DNA of 64,000 nt from Hymenobacter artigasi (GTDB taxonomy: Bacteria > Bacteroidota > Bacteroidia > Cytophagales > Hymenobacteraceae). Shown in pieces: positions 17,904-25,990 of the stretch. Positions within the stretch are counted from its first letter, which is position 1. Every line of letters starts with the position of its first letter. The notes under the pieces are model-generated. The model had not been told where the DNA came from. It saw only the letters and a program-made list of their open reading frames with translations, and did no database searches. A program made the position numbers and the translations under genes. Where the stretch lies: positions 124,001-188,000 of the forward strand of contig NZ_JAAVTK010000001.1 in the NCBI RefSeq assembly GCF_012275535.1. The letters run 5' to 3'.

Positions 17904-19061
17904 ATGAATCTGGCCCTGTTTTTTGACCCGCTGCCGGAAACGCTGACCGAGGCCGCGCCAGCGCCTACCACGCTGGCCGCCTACGCCACCCGCTTCACCG
18001 AAACCTTCCCCGACTGGCGCACCGCCGATCTGGCCATCATCGGGCTGGACGAATGGCGCGGCAGTGCGGCCGGCCCGCCCAGTCCCCGCCGCCACGGCCC
18101 CAACGAAGTGCGCCAGCGCTTCTACCAGCTGCAAAAAGGCACGGGCATGCTGCGCCTCGTCGACCTCGGCAACCTGCGGCCCGGCCTCACGCTGGAGGAT
18201 ACTTACCAGCGCCTGCGCGAAATTATCGGGGCGCTGCTCGAAGAAAACACGGTACCCATCCTGCTCGGCGGCAGCCACGATTTGGACTACGGCCAGTTTC
18301 TGGCCTACGAAGCGCAGGACCGCACCATTAACGTAACGATAGTGGACTCGCGGCCCGACATGGCCGAGCCCGGCCCCGGCACCCCGGCCGAAGAAAGCCA
18401 CCTGCGCCGCCTGCTGGTGCACGAGCCCAACATCGTATTCAGCCTGGCCCACCTCGGCCACCAGCAATACCTCACGCCGCCCGAGGTGATGGTGGCCCTC
18501 GAAAAGCTGCATTTCGATACCATGAGCGTGGGCGAGGTGCGCGCCGACCGCCGCCTGGCCGAGCCGCTGGTGCGCCAGGCCGATTTTATGAGCGTGGACA
18601 TTGCCGCCATTCGCTGGCAGGACTCGCCGGGCTACTACCCGGCCAACCCCTTCGGCCTGGGCAATGAGGAAGCCACGCAATTGTGCTGGTATGCCGGCCA
18701 CAACGAGCAGCTCAGCTCCTTCGGCCTCTACGGCTACCGCGCCGACGTAGACGCCAACGGCCTGGCCGCCGCCACCATCGCCAGCATGCTCTGGTATTTC
18801 GTGGAGGGGTTCTACCACCGCCGGCCCGAAACCGGCTTCGGCACGTTCCGCTTCCTCACCTACACCGTGGTGCTGCCCGGCAACCCCGACAAGCTGGTGT
18901 TCTACAAATCGCGCCGCGCCGAAAAGTGGTGGATGGAAGTGGAACGCCTCGGCGATAATGCCACCAAGCGCGTAGTGCCCTGCACGTATGAGGACTACCT
19001 GAACGCCTCGCAGGGCGACCTGCCCCAGCGCTGGATTCGGCTGCAGGCGCTGCTGAGCTAG
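17904..19061 (+). CDS. Arginase/formimidoylglutamase-family protein with altered metal site
   Basis: The ureohydrolase superfamily uses two Mn ions held by GGxH, DxHxD and SxDxD motifs to hydrolyse arginine, agmatine or formiminoglutamate. This 385-residue protein keeps LLGGSHD (His125), Asp148 and Asp152 of DSRPD, and Asp232 of SVDIAA. The His of DxHxD is Arg150 and the second Asp of SxDxD is Ala234, so two of six usual ligands are gone. It may be a one-metal or non-catalytic relative. Upstream lies the divergent acyl-CoA ligase; downstream an inverted repeat and the b5-like gene. The specific substrate is unknown. Confidence 0.8.
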   Translation: MNLALFFDPLPETLTEAAPAPTTLAAYATRFTETFPDWRTADLAIIGLDEWRGSAAGPPSPRRHGPNEVRQRFYQLQKGTGMLRLVDLGNLRPGLTLEDTYQRLREIIGALLEENTVPILLGGSHDLDYGQFLAYEAQDRTINVTIVDSRPDMAEPGPGTPAEESHLRRLLVHEPNIVFSLAHLGHQQYLTPPEVMVALEKLHFDTMSVGEVRADRRLAEPLVRQADFMSVDIAAIRWQDSPGYYPANPFGLGNEEATQLCWYAGHNEQLSSFGLYGYRADVDANGLAAATIASMLWYFVEGFYHRRPETGFGTFRFLTYTVVLPGNPDKLVFYKSRRAEKWWMEVERLGDNATKRVVPCTYEDYLNASQGDLPQRWIRLQALLS

Positions 19062-19079
19062 TAACTTGTCATGCAGCAG

Positions 19080-19180
19080 AACGTCATGCTGAGCGCAGCC
19101 GAAGCATCTCTACCTCGTAAGCAACCAACGCTAATTCAACGAAGCGGTAGAGATACTTCGACAAGCTCAGCATGACCGTT
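19080..19180. repeat. Intergenic inverted repeat, CATGCTGAGC family, copy d
   Basis: Arms about 19080-19113 and 19145-19180 (aacgtCATGCTGAGCgcagc ... gcTCAGCATGACcgtt) pair with a few mismatches. The last CATGAC supplies the ATG (19172) of the following gene. Confidence 0.85.
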
Positions 19181-19429
19181 CAAGAAAAACAAATTGACTT
19201 GCCCACCTACACCAAAAACCAACTCGCCCTGCGCAATGGCCAGGACCGCGACGAAATCTGGGTGGCTTACCAAGGCCGGATTTATGACGTGAGCCGCTCG
19301 CGCCTCTGGCGGCGCGGCAACCACTACGAGCACTGGGCCGGCCAGGACCTCACTGCCGAACTGGACAAAGACGCGCCGCATACAGCCAACGTATTCGACA
19401 ATTTCCCCGTTGTGGGACAACTGCAGTAG
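19172..19429 (+). CDS. Small cytochrome b5-like heme-binding protein
   Basis: An 85-residue protein that fits the minimal b5/MAPR-like fold: IWVAYQGRIYDVSRS, then NHYEHWAGQDLTAEL and DAPHTANVFDNFPVVGQL. Two His (in HYEHWAGQD and APHT) could be axial heme ligands, by analogy with the HPGG-containing core of cytochrome b5. It has no signal peptide or membrane anchor, so it is probably cytoplasmic; partner and role are unknown. The start codon lies in the arm of the preceding repeat, and the TAG stop lies in the arm of the next one, so this short gene is framed by palindromes. Confidence 0.75.
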   Translation: MTVQEKQIDLPTYTKNQLALRNGQDRDEIWVAYQGRIYDVSRSRLWRRGNHYEHWAGQDLTAELDKDAPHTANVFDNFPVVGQLQ

Positions 19430-19496
19430 AACAGGCTTTAGCTTGTTCGTCACCTGAACCGATTCCTTATTTCTGAACAAGCTGAAGCATGTTCTA
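19427..19496. repeat. Inverted repeat, AGCTTGTTC family, copy 1
   Basis: Arms 19427-19448 and 19475-19496 are 22-bp reverse complements with two mismatches (TAGAACAGGCTTTAGCTTGT ...). It includes the stop codon of the b5-like gene and ends 6 bp before the murQ start, filling the spacer. Confidence 0.9.
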
Positions 19497-19502
19497 CAAG
19501 CT

Positions 19503-20306
19503 ATGATGACCACCGAAGCGCCCTCCGAATTCAATCACCTCGAAACCCTGCCCACCGCCGAGCTGCTGGCCGGCATGAACCAGCTCGACCAAACCGTGCC
19601 CCAAACCGTAGCCAAAGCCTTACCGCAGATTGAGCAACTGGTAGAAGCTACCGTGGCCCGGTTGCGCGAGGGCGGCCGGCTGTTCTACATTGGGGCGGGC
19701 ACCAGCGGGCGGTTGGGCGTGGTAGATGCCTCCGAATGCCCGCCCACGTTTGGCGTGCCGGCCGAGATGGTGGTGGGCATCATGGCGGGCGGCGATGGCG
19801 CCATTCGGGTGGCCGTGGAAGGCGCGGAGGATGACGCCGAACAGGCCTGGAAAGACCTGCAGGCCCACAACATCGGCCCCAAAGATGTGCTGGTGGGCAT
19901 TGCGGCCTCGGGTCGCACGCCCTACGTTATTGGTGGGCTGCAGCGGGCGCGGGCGGCGGGCCTGGCCACGGGTTGCGTGGTGTGCAACGCCGGCTCGGCG
20001 GTAGCGGCGGCGGCCCAGTTTCCGGTGGAAGTAGTGACGGGGCCGGAATTCATTACCGGCAGCACGCGCCTCAAGGCCGGCTCGGCCCAGAAAATGGCGC
20101 TCAATATGCTCACCACGGCCACGTTCATCCGCCTGGGCTACGTGCGGGGCAACAAGATGGTGGATATGAAGCTCTCCAACGTGAAGCTGGTGGACCGGGG
20201 CGAGCGCATGCTGATGGACGAGCTCGGCATTGTACAGGCCAAGGCGGCAGCCCTCCTGAAACAGCACGGCAGCGTGCGCGCGGCGCTGGAAGCTATCCAG
20301 CCATAG
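19503..20306 (+). CDS. murQ: N-acetylmuramic acid 6-phosphate etherase MurQ
   Basis: MurQ cleaves the lactyl ether of MurNAc-6-phosphate, giving GlcNAc-6-phosphate and lactate in cell-wall recycling. The 267 residues include the SIS-domain segments GRLFYIGAGTSGRLGVVDASE and ECPPTFG with the usual catalytic Glu region, GIAASGRTPYV, and the family signature EFITGSTRLKAGSAQKMALN. It is slightly shorter than E. coli MurQ (298), lacking part of the C-terminal helical tail. No other amino-sugar recycling gene is adjacent. Two ATGs in tandem (19503 and 19506) are possible starts. Confidence 0.95.
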   Translation: MMTTEAPSEFNHLETLPTAELLAGMNQLDQTVPQTVAKALPQIEQLVEATVARLREGGRLFYIGAGTSGRLGVVDASECPPTFGVPAEMVVGIMAGGDGAIRVAVEGAEDDAEQAWKDLQAHNIGPKDVLVGIAASGRTPYVIGGLQRARAAGLATGCVVCNAGSAVAAAAQFPVEVVTGPEFITGSTRLKAGSAQKMALNMLTTATFIRLGYVRGNKMVDMKLSNVKLVDRGERMLMDELGIVQAKAAALLKQHGSVRAALEAIQP

Positions 20307-20401
20307 CACATGCTTCAGCTTGTGCCTCACAGCCTTACTTTTTCATCCGAACGATTCGGGATTTCTGGCGTTTCTAGGGGGGCACAAGCTAACGTATGTG
20401 C
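20306..20401. repeat. Inverted repeat, AGCTTGT family, copy 2
   Basis: Arms 20306-20326 (GCACATGCTTCAGCTTGTGC...) and 20381-20401 pair over 21 bp with three mismatches. The left arm starts on the last base of the murQ stop codon, and the right arm ends 11 bp before the next ATG. Confidence 0.85.
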
Positions 20402-20412
20402 TCCATCGCCCT

Positions 20413-20997
20413 ATGCATACCATCGAGCCGCACTACAACTGGATTGAGCAATACTCGGCGTCTGAAGACCCTCGCTCGCCACTTTTCGAGGCCGAGAACA
20501 GTCTGGAGACCTATACCAACACGATTTACGGCTACTACATTCATCCGCAGTGGGACAGCTTGGGGTCCGACACCCTGTTCTTCAAAATCCTTTTTGCCGA
20601 TTATGACGATGGCATTGCCGTGCTCGAATTTATCGGCGAGTGGAACGATGCTATCGAAAACGACATCATGGAGCTCAAGCGGAATATCATCGATATTCTG
20701 GTGCATGAGGGCATCCGCAAGTTCATTCTCATCGGCGAGAACGTGTTCAACTTCCACGGTTCCGACGATGATTATTACGAGGAATGGTATGAGGATGTGG
20801 AAGATGGCTGGATTGCGGGCATCAACTTCCAGGAGCATGTGCTGCGCGAAATGAAGCAGTACAACGTGGACAACTACATCAACTTCGGCGGGCAACTCGA
20901 CGACCTGCCTTGGCGCACCTACGAGCCGCGCCGCCTGTTTGAAGTAGTGGATAACCTGCTGAGCAGGCGGCTGGGCCTGCCCGAAACGGAGCTGTAG
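20413..20997 (+). CDS. Conserved acidic protein of unknown function
   Basis: I do not recognise a named family. The 194 residues from the ATG at 20413 (MHTIEPHYNWIEQYSASEDP) form a soluble, acidic protein with no signal peptide or membrane segment. A notable acidic-aromatic run (DDDYYEEWYEDVEDGW) lies around residues 116-131. An upstream TTG would add 31 residues but lies inside the inverted repeat, so it is less likely. The gene follows murQ in the same direction and ends at a strong shared terminator; nothing else hints at its job. Confidence 0.75.
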   Translation: MHTIEPHYNWIEQYSASEDPRSPLFEAENSLETYTNTIYGYYIHPQWDSLGSDTLFFKILFADYDDGIAVLEFIGEWNDAIENDIMELKRNIIDILVHEGIRKFILIGENVFNFHGSDDDYYEEWYEDVEDGWIAGINFQEHVLREMKQYNVDNYINFGGQLDDLPWRTYEPRRLFEVVDNLLSRRLGLPETEL

Positions 20998-21019
20998 TTT
21001 TGCGAAACTAAGGCACAAA

Positions 21020-21049
21020 AAAGGGCCTCTCCTTGCGGAGAGGCCCTTT
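21020..21049. terminator. Bidirectional terminator
   Basis: Perfect 13-bp stem AAAGGGCCTCTCC / GGAGAGGCCCTTT with loop TTGC between two convergent genes. Confidence 0.92.
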
Positions 21050-21069
21050 CAGTTGCAGTTAAGCGACAA

Positions 21070-21300
21070 TTACTTGGTAGCCGGAGCATCCATTTTGTCA
21101 GCGTTGTCCTGGATGGCTTCGCCTTTGGCATCAGCCGAGTCACGCACCATGTCAGCCTTGTCTTCCATAGCGTCAGCTTTGGCTTCGCCAGCGTCTTTCA
21201 CGTTTTCGCCAACCTGCTCCTGAGCATCTTCTTTCTTGCTGTCGCACGAAGTGAAGGTGAACGAACCGAGGGCCAGGGCGAGGAACAATACTTTTTTCAT
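21070..21300 (-). CDS. Small acidic lipoprotein
   Basis: Seventy-six residues from the ATG at 21300 (a longer frame to 21351 lacks a sensible N-terminus). MKKVLFLALALGSFTFTSC is a lipoprotein signal with the lipidated Cys at 19. The mature part is highly charged and repetitive (ADAMEDKADMVRDSADAKGE), probably helical, and resembles small stress-induced or entericidin-like lipoproteins of Bacteroidota; the specific role is unknown. It is monocistronic: a terminator lies downstream and a 157-bp gap separates it from der. Confidence 0.75.
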   Translation of the reverse strand: MKKVLFLALALGSFTFTSCDSKKEDAQEQVGENVKDAGEAKADAMEDKADMVRDSADAKGEAIQDNADKMDAPATK

Positions 21301-21457
21301 CTTGGGGTTTGTTTTAAAATGTGGTTGATTTTCAAGCAACTTCCGAAGCACCAGCCAAAGCTTAGCTTCAAATTCGGGGCTTTATACCTCCTCTCAAAGA
21401 AGGTAACCCACTGTCGAAAAAAAATTGTGAAGAATTTATGAGGACATTCCTGTCTCT

Positions 21458-22786
21458 TTATTTCTTGCGGAACAGGATGCCGATGGGCACGCCCGTGAAA
21501 TCGAAATGCTCGCGCATCCGGTTTTCGAGGTAGCGCACGTAGTTGGTCTGCACGTACTGCGGCAGGTTGGCGAAGAAAGCAAATACGGGGTTGTGCGTGG
21601 GCAGCTGCGTCACGTACTTGATGCGAATCATCTTGCCTTTGAGCGCGGGCGGGCCGTACTTCTCAATCTCCTTCAACATCACGTCGTTCAGTTGCGAGGT
21701 CGGAATTTTGCGGCGCTTGTTGCCGTACACTTCGATAGCCGTTTCGATGGCCTTGTGCACGCGCTGCTTGTTCAGCACCGAGATAAACACCACGGGGATG
21801 TAGGCAATGGGCGCAATCTTTTCAAGGATTTTTGCCTCGAACTCCTTAGAAGTGTTGGTTTCCTTGTTCTCCACAAGGTCCCACTTGTTCACCAGAATCA
21901 CGATGCCCTTGCGGTTTTTATCAGCCAGGGTGATGATGTTCACGTCCTGGGCTTCGATGCCCCGGCTGGCGTCGAGCATCACGATGCAGACGTCGCACTC
22001 TTCCAAAGCGCGCAGGCTGCGCATGTTGGCGTAGAATTCCACGTCCTCGCTCACCTTGGCCTTGCGGCGCAAACCAGCCGTATCGACCAGAATAAACTCC
22101 TTGCCAAAGGCGTTGTAGCGAGCCGAAATAGAGTCGCGGGTGGTACCCGCAATTTCGGTTACGATGCTGCGGTCTTCGCCGAGCAGCAGGTTCACGAGGC
22201 TGGATTTGCCCACGTTGGGGCGGCCCACCACGGCAATGCGCGGGATTTCCGACTCCGGCTCTTCCTCGCCGGGCTCGTCGAAGTTGGCCACCACGGCATC
22301 CAGCAATTCGCCGGTGCCGTGGCCGTTGGCGCTGCTGATGGCATAGATTTCGCCGTCGCCCAGGCCCAGCGAGTAGAACTCGCCCACGCCGTTGGCGCGC
22401 AGGTTGGTATCGGCCTTGTTGGCCACCATGTAGATGGGCTTTTTGCTTATGTAGCGGCGCAGCACGTGCGCAAACTCCTCATCGAGGCCGTGCACGCCGG
22501 CTTCGGCATCCACCATAAACAGGATAACGTCGGCCTCTTCGATGGCCAGTTTCACCTGCTTGTTGATTTCGCCTTCGAAAATATCTTCCGAATTGTGCAC
22601 GTAGCCACCCGTGTCAATCACGGTGAAGTTCTTACCAATCCAGTCGCCGTAGCCGTAGTGACGGTCGCGGGTCACGCCGCTCTCGTTGTCCATAATAGCC
22701 TTGCGCTGACCTACAAGGCGGTTAAATAGCGTGGATTTGCCCACGTTGGGCCGCCCTACAATGGCGACCGTGTTTTGCTTTGACAT
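21458..22786 (-). CDS. der: Ribosome-assembly GTPase Der (EngA)
   Basis: Der has two tandem GTPase domains and a KH-like domain and helps mature the 50S subunit. In this 442-residue protein the first P-loop GRPNVGKST is at 11-19 with DTGG and NKAD following; the second GRPNVGKSSL is near 188 with DTAGLRRK and NKWD; the KH-like domain covers the last 90 or so residues. It lies just downstream of era, a second ribosome-biogenesis GTPase, separated by a 107-bp palindrome. Confidence 0.98.
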   Translation of the reverse strand: MSKQNTVAIVGRPNVGKSTLFNRLVGQRKAIMDNESGVTRDRHYGYGDWIGKNFTVIDTGGYVHNSEDIFEGEINKQVKLAIEEADVILFMVDAEAGVHGLDEEFAHVLRRYISKKPIYMVANKADTNLRANGVGEFYSLGLGDGEIYAISSANGHGTGELLDAVVANFDEPGEEEPESEIPRIAVVGRPNVGKSSLVNLLLGEDRSIVTEIAGTTRDSISARYNAFGKEFILVDTAGLRRKAKVSEDVEFYANMRSLRALEECDVCIVMLDASRGIEAQDVNIITLADKNRKGIVILVNKWDLVENKETNTSKEFEAKILEKIAPIAYIPVVFISVLNKQRVHKAIETAIEVYGNKRRKIPTSQLNDVMLKEIEKYGPPALKGKMIRIKYVTQLPTHNPVFAFFANLPQYVQTNYVRYLENRMREHFDFTGVPIGILFRKK

Positions 22787-22864
22787 GATATGTGGCCCCA
22801 GCCGCCGACCCGACCTAGATTCGGCAGTGCCCGGGGTGTGTTAGTTATAGATGGTCGGATTTTT

Positions 22865-22971
22865 CATTTAACAATTAACATTTATCATTTAACACCCTGA
22901 CAGCCTTCACAAGGCGCAGTAATGCGCCGATGGAACGACTGTTAAATGTTAATTGATAAATGTTAAATGAC
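22865..22971. repeat. Intergenic inverted repeat, CATTTAAC family, copy 2
   Basis: Arms 22865-22894 and 22940-22971 pair (CATTTAACAATTAACATTTA ...). A small hairpin GGCGCA-GTAA-TGCGCC (22913-22928) sits in the middle. The right arm touches the era stop codon at 22972. The arms use the same words as the element overlapping the recG start. Confidence 0.88.
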
Positions 22972-23868
22972 TTACTGATAGCCAAACCGGCTCAGCGCTT
23001 TCGCGTCGGTGCGCCAGTTCTCGTTCACTTTTACATACATTTCCAGGAAGACTTTCTTCTGAAAGAATTTCTCCATTTCCTCGCGGGCCCAGGTGCCTAC
23101 TTTCTTCAGCGCCACGCCGCCCTGGCCGATGACGATGCCTTTCTGGGAGTTGCGCTCGACGTAGATAATGCCACGAATGCGAATGATATCTTGCTCTTCT
23201 TTAAACTCTTCGATAACAACTTCGCAGCTGTAAGGAATCTCCTTTTTATAAAGCTTAAAGATTTTTTCGCGCACCATTTCGGCGGCAAAAAAACGCTCCG
23301 GCTTGTCGGTTAGCTCATCCTTGGGGTAGTAGGGCGGGTGCACGGGCAGGCGCTCCATCACCAGCTGCAGCACGCCGTCGGTGCCGAAGTGGTTGAGGGC
23401 AGAAATAGGCAGCACTTCGGCGGCGTTGGGCAGCTGCTCTTTCCAGTAGGCCAGCTTGGATTCCACTTCCTCCTGGTTGGCCTGGTCAATTTTGTTGACG
23501 AGCAGGATGATGGGCGTGTCCGTCATTTTGCGCAGACGCTCCACTACGGGCTCTTCGTCGTGCTTCTCGTAGATATCGGTTACGAAGAGCACCACGTCGG
23601 CGTCTTCGAGCGACGAGTACACGAACGACATCATGGCATTGTGCAGCTCGTATTTGGGCTGGATGATGCCGGGCGTGTCGGAATAAATCAGCTGAAAATC
23701 ATCGCCGTTGAGGATGCCCAGGATGCGGTGGCGCGTGGTCTGGGCCTTGCTCGTGACGATGCTGAGCCGCTCGCCCACCAGCGCATTCATGAGCGTGGAC
23801 TTGCCCACATTGGGCTTGCCAATGATGCTCACAAAGCCGGCGCGATGGGGTTTAGTTTCGGGGTTCAC
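22972..23868 (-). CDS. era: GTPase Era
   Basis: Era binds 16S rRNA and GTP during 30S maturation. The 298 residues have the G domain with GKPNVGKST (about 17-25), the TT switch in KAQTTRHRI, DTPG and NKID, then the KH domain with GIVIGQGGVALKKVG near 245. Length is normal. It is upstream of der on the same strand and could share a transcript. A perfect -7 box TACCTTTG lies 27 bp before the ATG. Confidence 0.98.
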   Translation of the reverse strand: MNPETKPHRAGFVSIIGKPNVGKSTLMNALVGERLSIVTSKAQTTRHRILGILNGDDFQLIYSDTPGIIQPKYELHNAMMSFVYSSLEDADVVLFVTDIYEKHDEEPVVERLRKMTDTPIILLVNKIDQANQEEVESKLAYWKEQLPNAAEVLPISALNHFGTDGVLQLVMERLPVHPPYYPKDELTDKPERFFAAEMVREKIFKLYKKEIPYSCEVVIEEFKEEQDIIRIRGIIYVERNSQKGIVIGQGGVALKKVGTWAREEMEKFFQKKVFLEMYVKVNENWRTDAKALSRFGYQ

Positions 23869-23895
23869 GATGGATGGGTTTGATAATCAGGGCCG

Positions 23896-23903
23896 CAAAG
23901 GTA
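23896..23903 (-). promoter_or_regulatory. -7 element (TACCTTTG) for era
   Basis: Exact TAnnTTTG match on the minus strand, 27 bp upstream of the era ATG. A TTTG lies only 8 bp further up, so the -33 element is missing or non-standard. Confidence 0.5.
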
Positions 23904-23961
23904 CGGCTTTTCAAAGCTTTTAGCTAATAGCCATTGGCTTTTAGCTTTTGGAGGCGTCGCT

Positions 23962-24075
23962 AGCCCGTCATGCCGAGCGGGGCGAAGCATCTCGTGTGCT
24001 GCTACTAATTATCTTTCTGGCGCTTGGATTACGGCCGCACGCAAGAGGTCTTGGCGACGCTCGGCATGACGGGCT
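23962..24075. repeat. Intergenic inverted repeat, CATGCTGAGC family, copy e
   Basis: Arms AGCCCGTCATGCCGAGCG... and ...CGCTCGGCATGACGGGCT at the ends of a 114-bp element pair almost perfectly at the tips. It lies between the divergent era and membrane-protein genes. Confidence 0.85.
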
Positions 24076-24209
24076 GCCTAGTGGTTCTGACGGCGCAGAA
24101 TTTCGCTTTTGGTCAATTCGAATTACGGAAAACGTCAGCGAGGGCGCTGGGGTGGGACCGGACCTTTGTCCTGTTCTCTAACCAACTCACCTTTTAACCC
24201 ACAACTCTT

Positions 24210-24896
24210 ATGTTTCTCGGACATTTCGGCGTCGCTTTTGGTGCCAAGACGCAACCGCCTTCCGTATCGCTGGGCACCTTGTTTCTGGCCGCGCAACTGG
24301 CAGATTTGGTATGGCCCACCCTGCTTCTGTTAGGCGTGGAGCGCGTGGATATAGTGTCTCACGCCACGGCGGCTAATGCGCTGGAATTCGTACATTACCC
24401 CTTCACACATAGCCTCTTGACTGAAGTAGTGGGCGGTCTGTTGCTGGGCCTGGTTTACTGGCTGGTGCGGCGCAATGCGCAGGGTGCGCTGCTGGTAGGC
24501 CTACTGGTGCCCAGCCACTGGCTGCTCGACTTGGTGGTGCATCAACCTGATTTACCATTGTTTCCAGGCCATTCGCCCTTATTTGGCCTTGGACTCTGGA
24601 ACCATCTGGCCGTTACGCAGGTGGTGGAATTTGCGCTGCTTGGCCTAGGGCTATGGATGTACATGCGGCGCACCCGTGCCCGCAACGGCGTGGGGCGCTA
24701 CGGCCTGCTGGGGTTGGTAGCCTTTCTGGTGGTGTCGCATCTGGCCAGCATTTTCAGCCCGCCGCCGGCTTCGATGGACTTCATTGGCTGGGGTGGGCAG
24801 CTGCTTTGGCTGCCGGTGCTGCTAGCCTATTGGGTAGACCGCAACCGGGAGGCTAGCGGCGAAACGCGCCCGGCGTTTGCCCCGTCCATTTCTTAA
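24210..24896 (+). CDS. Multi-pass membrane protein with conserved His/Asp, possible YdjM-like
   Basis: The 228 residues form about five or six hydrophobic segments. Polar positions in MFLGHFGVAFG, FVHYPFTHSLL and VPSHWLLDLVVHQPDLP recall the membrane-bound metal-dependent hydrolase family (DUF457/YdjM), where such His and Asp may bind a metal; the assignment is tentative. The 3' end overlaps the convergent AraC-type gene by 44 bp, so each gene's transcript is antisense to the end of the other. Confidence 0.75.
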   Translation: MFLGHFGVAFGAKTQPPSVSLGTLFLAAQLADLVWPTLLLLGVERVDIVSHATAANALEFVHYPFTHSLLTEVVGGLLLGLVYWLVRRNAQGALLVGLLVPSHWLLDLVVHQPDLPLFPGHSPLFGLGLWNHLAVTQVVEFALLGLGLWMYMRRTRARNGVGRYGLLGLVAFLVVSHLASIFSPPPASMDFIGWGGQLLWLPVLLAYWVDRNREASGETRPAFAPSIS

Positions 24897-25872
24897 AGGA
24901 GCGTACGAATACGCTGGGCTCGGAGTAGCCGAGTAGAAAGGCTACGTCGGTGATGCTAAGGTGGGCCTCGCGCAGGTGGCGTTGGGCGAGGTCGTTCCGG
25001 ACTGCATCGAGCAGCTGCTGGTAGGTGTGGCCGGCTTCCTTGAGCTTGAGCTGGAGCGTGCGAACACCTAGGCACAGCTGGACAGCCACAGTGGTGAGGG
25101 TAGGCAATTCGCCTTTCAGCTGCCGCACTATTTCGCCCCGCACCCGTTCGGCCAGGGTGGCTGGCTGGCTGGTGGGCAACTGGGCTAATAAGGCAGTAGC
25201 GTGTTGCTCGAAGATGGGAAAAAGCGCCGGGTTGGCGTGCAGGATGGGCCGGGCCAGCGTGGCCGCATCGAACGCCACCTGCGTACAGGGCGCTTCAAAT
25301 TCCAGGTTCTTCGTGCCGAAAGCCAGTTCGTGCTCCCGCGTATCAGCAGGACGCGGGTAGGCCAAGCGCACGGCCAGCGGGGCCACGGGCGACCCTGTGA
25401 GCGTAGCGAAGGCCGCGAGGTAGATTGACAGCTCCGAGTTCAATACGTACTGCGGATGCACGATAGCGGCACTGGTCAACTCCAGATTCAGCCAGATGGA
25501 ATCGGGCCATTCGGGCGCGGACGTCTGGAAAGTGCGGACGCCCTGGCAGGCCACGTCTTGGTAGCGGCACAGCTGGGCAATGGCCGCGCCGAGCGTAGGA
25601 GTGTGCATCAGCACGTATGCCAAGGTGCCAGCGGCGGTAAAATTAATGGCGCGCCCTATATGAAGGTCAAAATAAGGGTCGTGGGTGGCCGCTACTACCA
25701 GCGGCCACAGGCGCTGGATAGTAGCAATGGGCACGCGGGCATCGGGGCTGGCTGTCGTGGCGGGGTCGAAGTCGATTTCCTGGCAAAGGGCAGACGCATC
25801 GGCACCGTGCTGGCCAGCTACCCAGAGCAGCATATTCAACGACGAGGCAGCGAGGGTATCAGGCGGAGTCAT
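24853..25872 (-). CDS. AraC family transcriptional regulator
   Basis: The 339 residues have an N-terminal arabinose-binding/OruR-type regulatory domain (about 20-210) and a C-terminal double helix-turn-helix (about 245-339) with LCLGVRTLQLKLKEAGHTYQQ and the signature ITDVAFLLGYSEPSVFVRSFKKWTGQTPG. This domain pair occurs in regulators of catabolic or efflux genes. It is divergent from hemH, 118 bp apart, and convergent with the preceding membrane gene. The inducer and target are not evident. Confidence 0.92.
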   Translation of the reverse strand: MTPPDTLAASSLNMLLWVAGQHGADASALCQEIDFDPATTASPDARVPIATIQRLWPLVVAATHDPYFDLHIGRAINFTAAGTLAYVLMHTPTLGAAIAQLCRYQDVACQGVRTFQTSAPEWPDSIWLNLELTSAAIVHPQYVLNSELSIYLAAFATLTGSPVAPLAVRLAYPRPADTREHELAFGTKNLEFEAPCTQVAFDAATLARPILHANPALFPIFEQHATALLAQLPTSQPATLAERVRGEIVRQLKGELPTLTTVAVQLCLGVRTLQLKLKEAGHTYQQLLDAVRNDLAQRHLREAHLSITDVAFLLGYSEPSVFVRSFKKWTGQTPGAFRR

Positions 25873-25990
25873 GCTACGGAAGAATCTGGCTGCTAATTAC
25901 GGACCAGGAGCCGAACTATGCCGCTACTCGGCGGTTAGGCCTGTAGTGTGGACTCGCAGAATCCCCGCTACACACCCGACCTTTGCCCCA

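Noticed and set aside
17707..17904. 66-residue N-terminal extension of the acyl-CoA ligase
   Set aside because: It overlaps the divergent promoter and lacks similarity to AMP-ligase N-termini; MDVRRAFDIL at 17706 is the normal start.
23915..23950. Short imperfect palindrome around TTTTAGCTAATAGCCA
   Set aside because: Pairing is weak and short; it may be a decayed piece of another intergenic repeat, but the window alone does not support calling it.
25935..25950. GTTAGGC-like sequence before hemH as a fourth MarR operator
   Set aside because: Only GTTAGGC and TG match; the second half-site GCCTA is absent and the gene is unrelated to beta-oxidation.
25685..25990. 102-codon upstream extension of hemH
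   Set aside because: It runs antisense through the AraC gene start and has no ferrochelatase features; MNSTTSPNARIGVLLVNLGT is the expected N-terminus.
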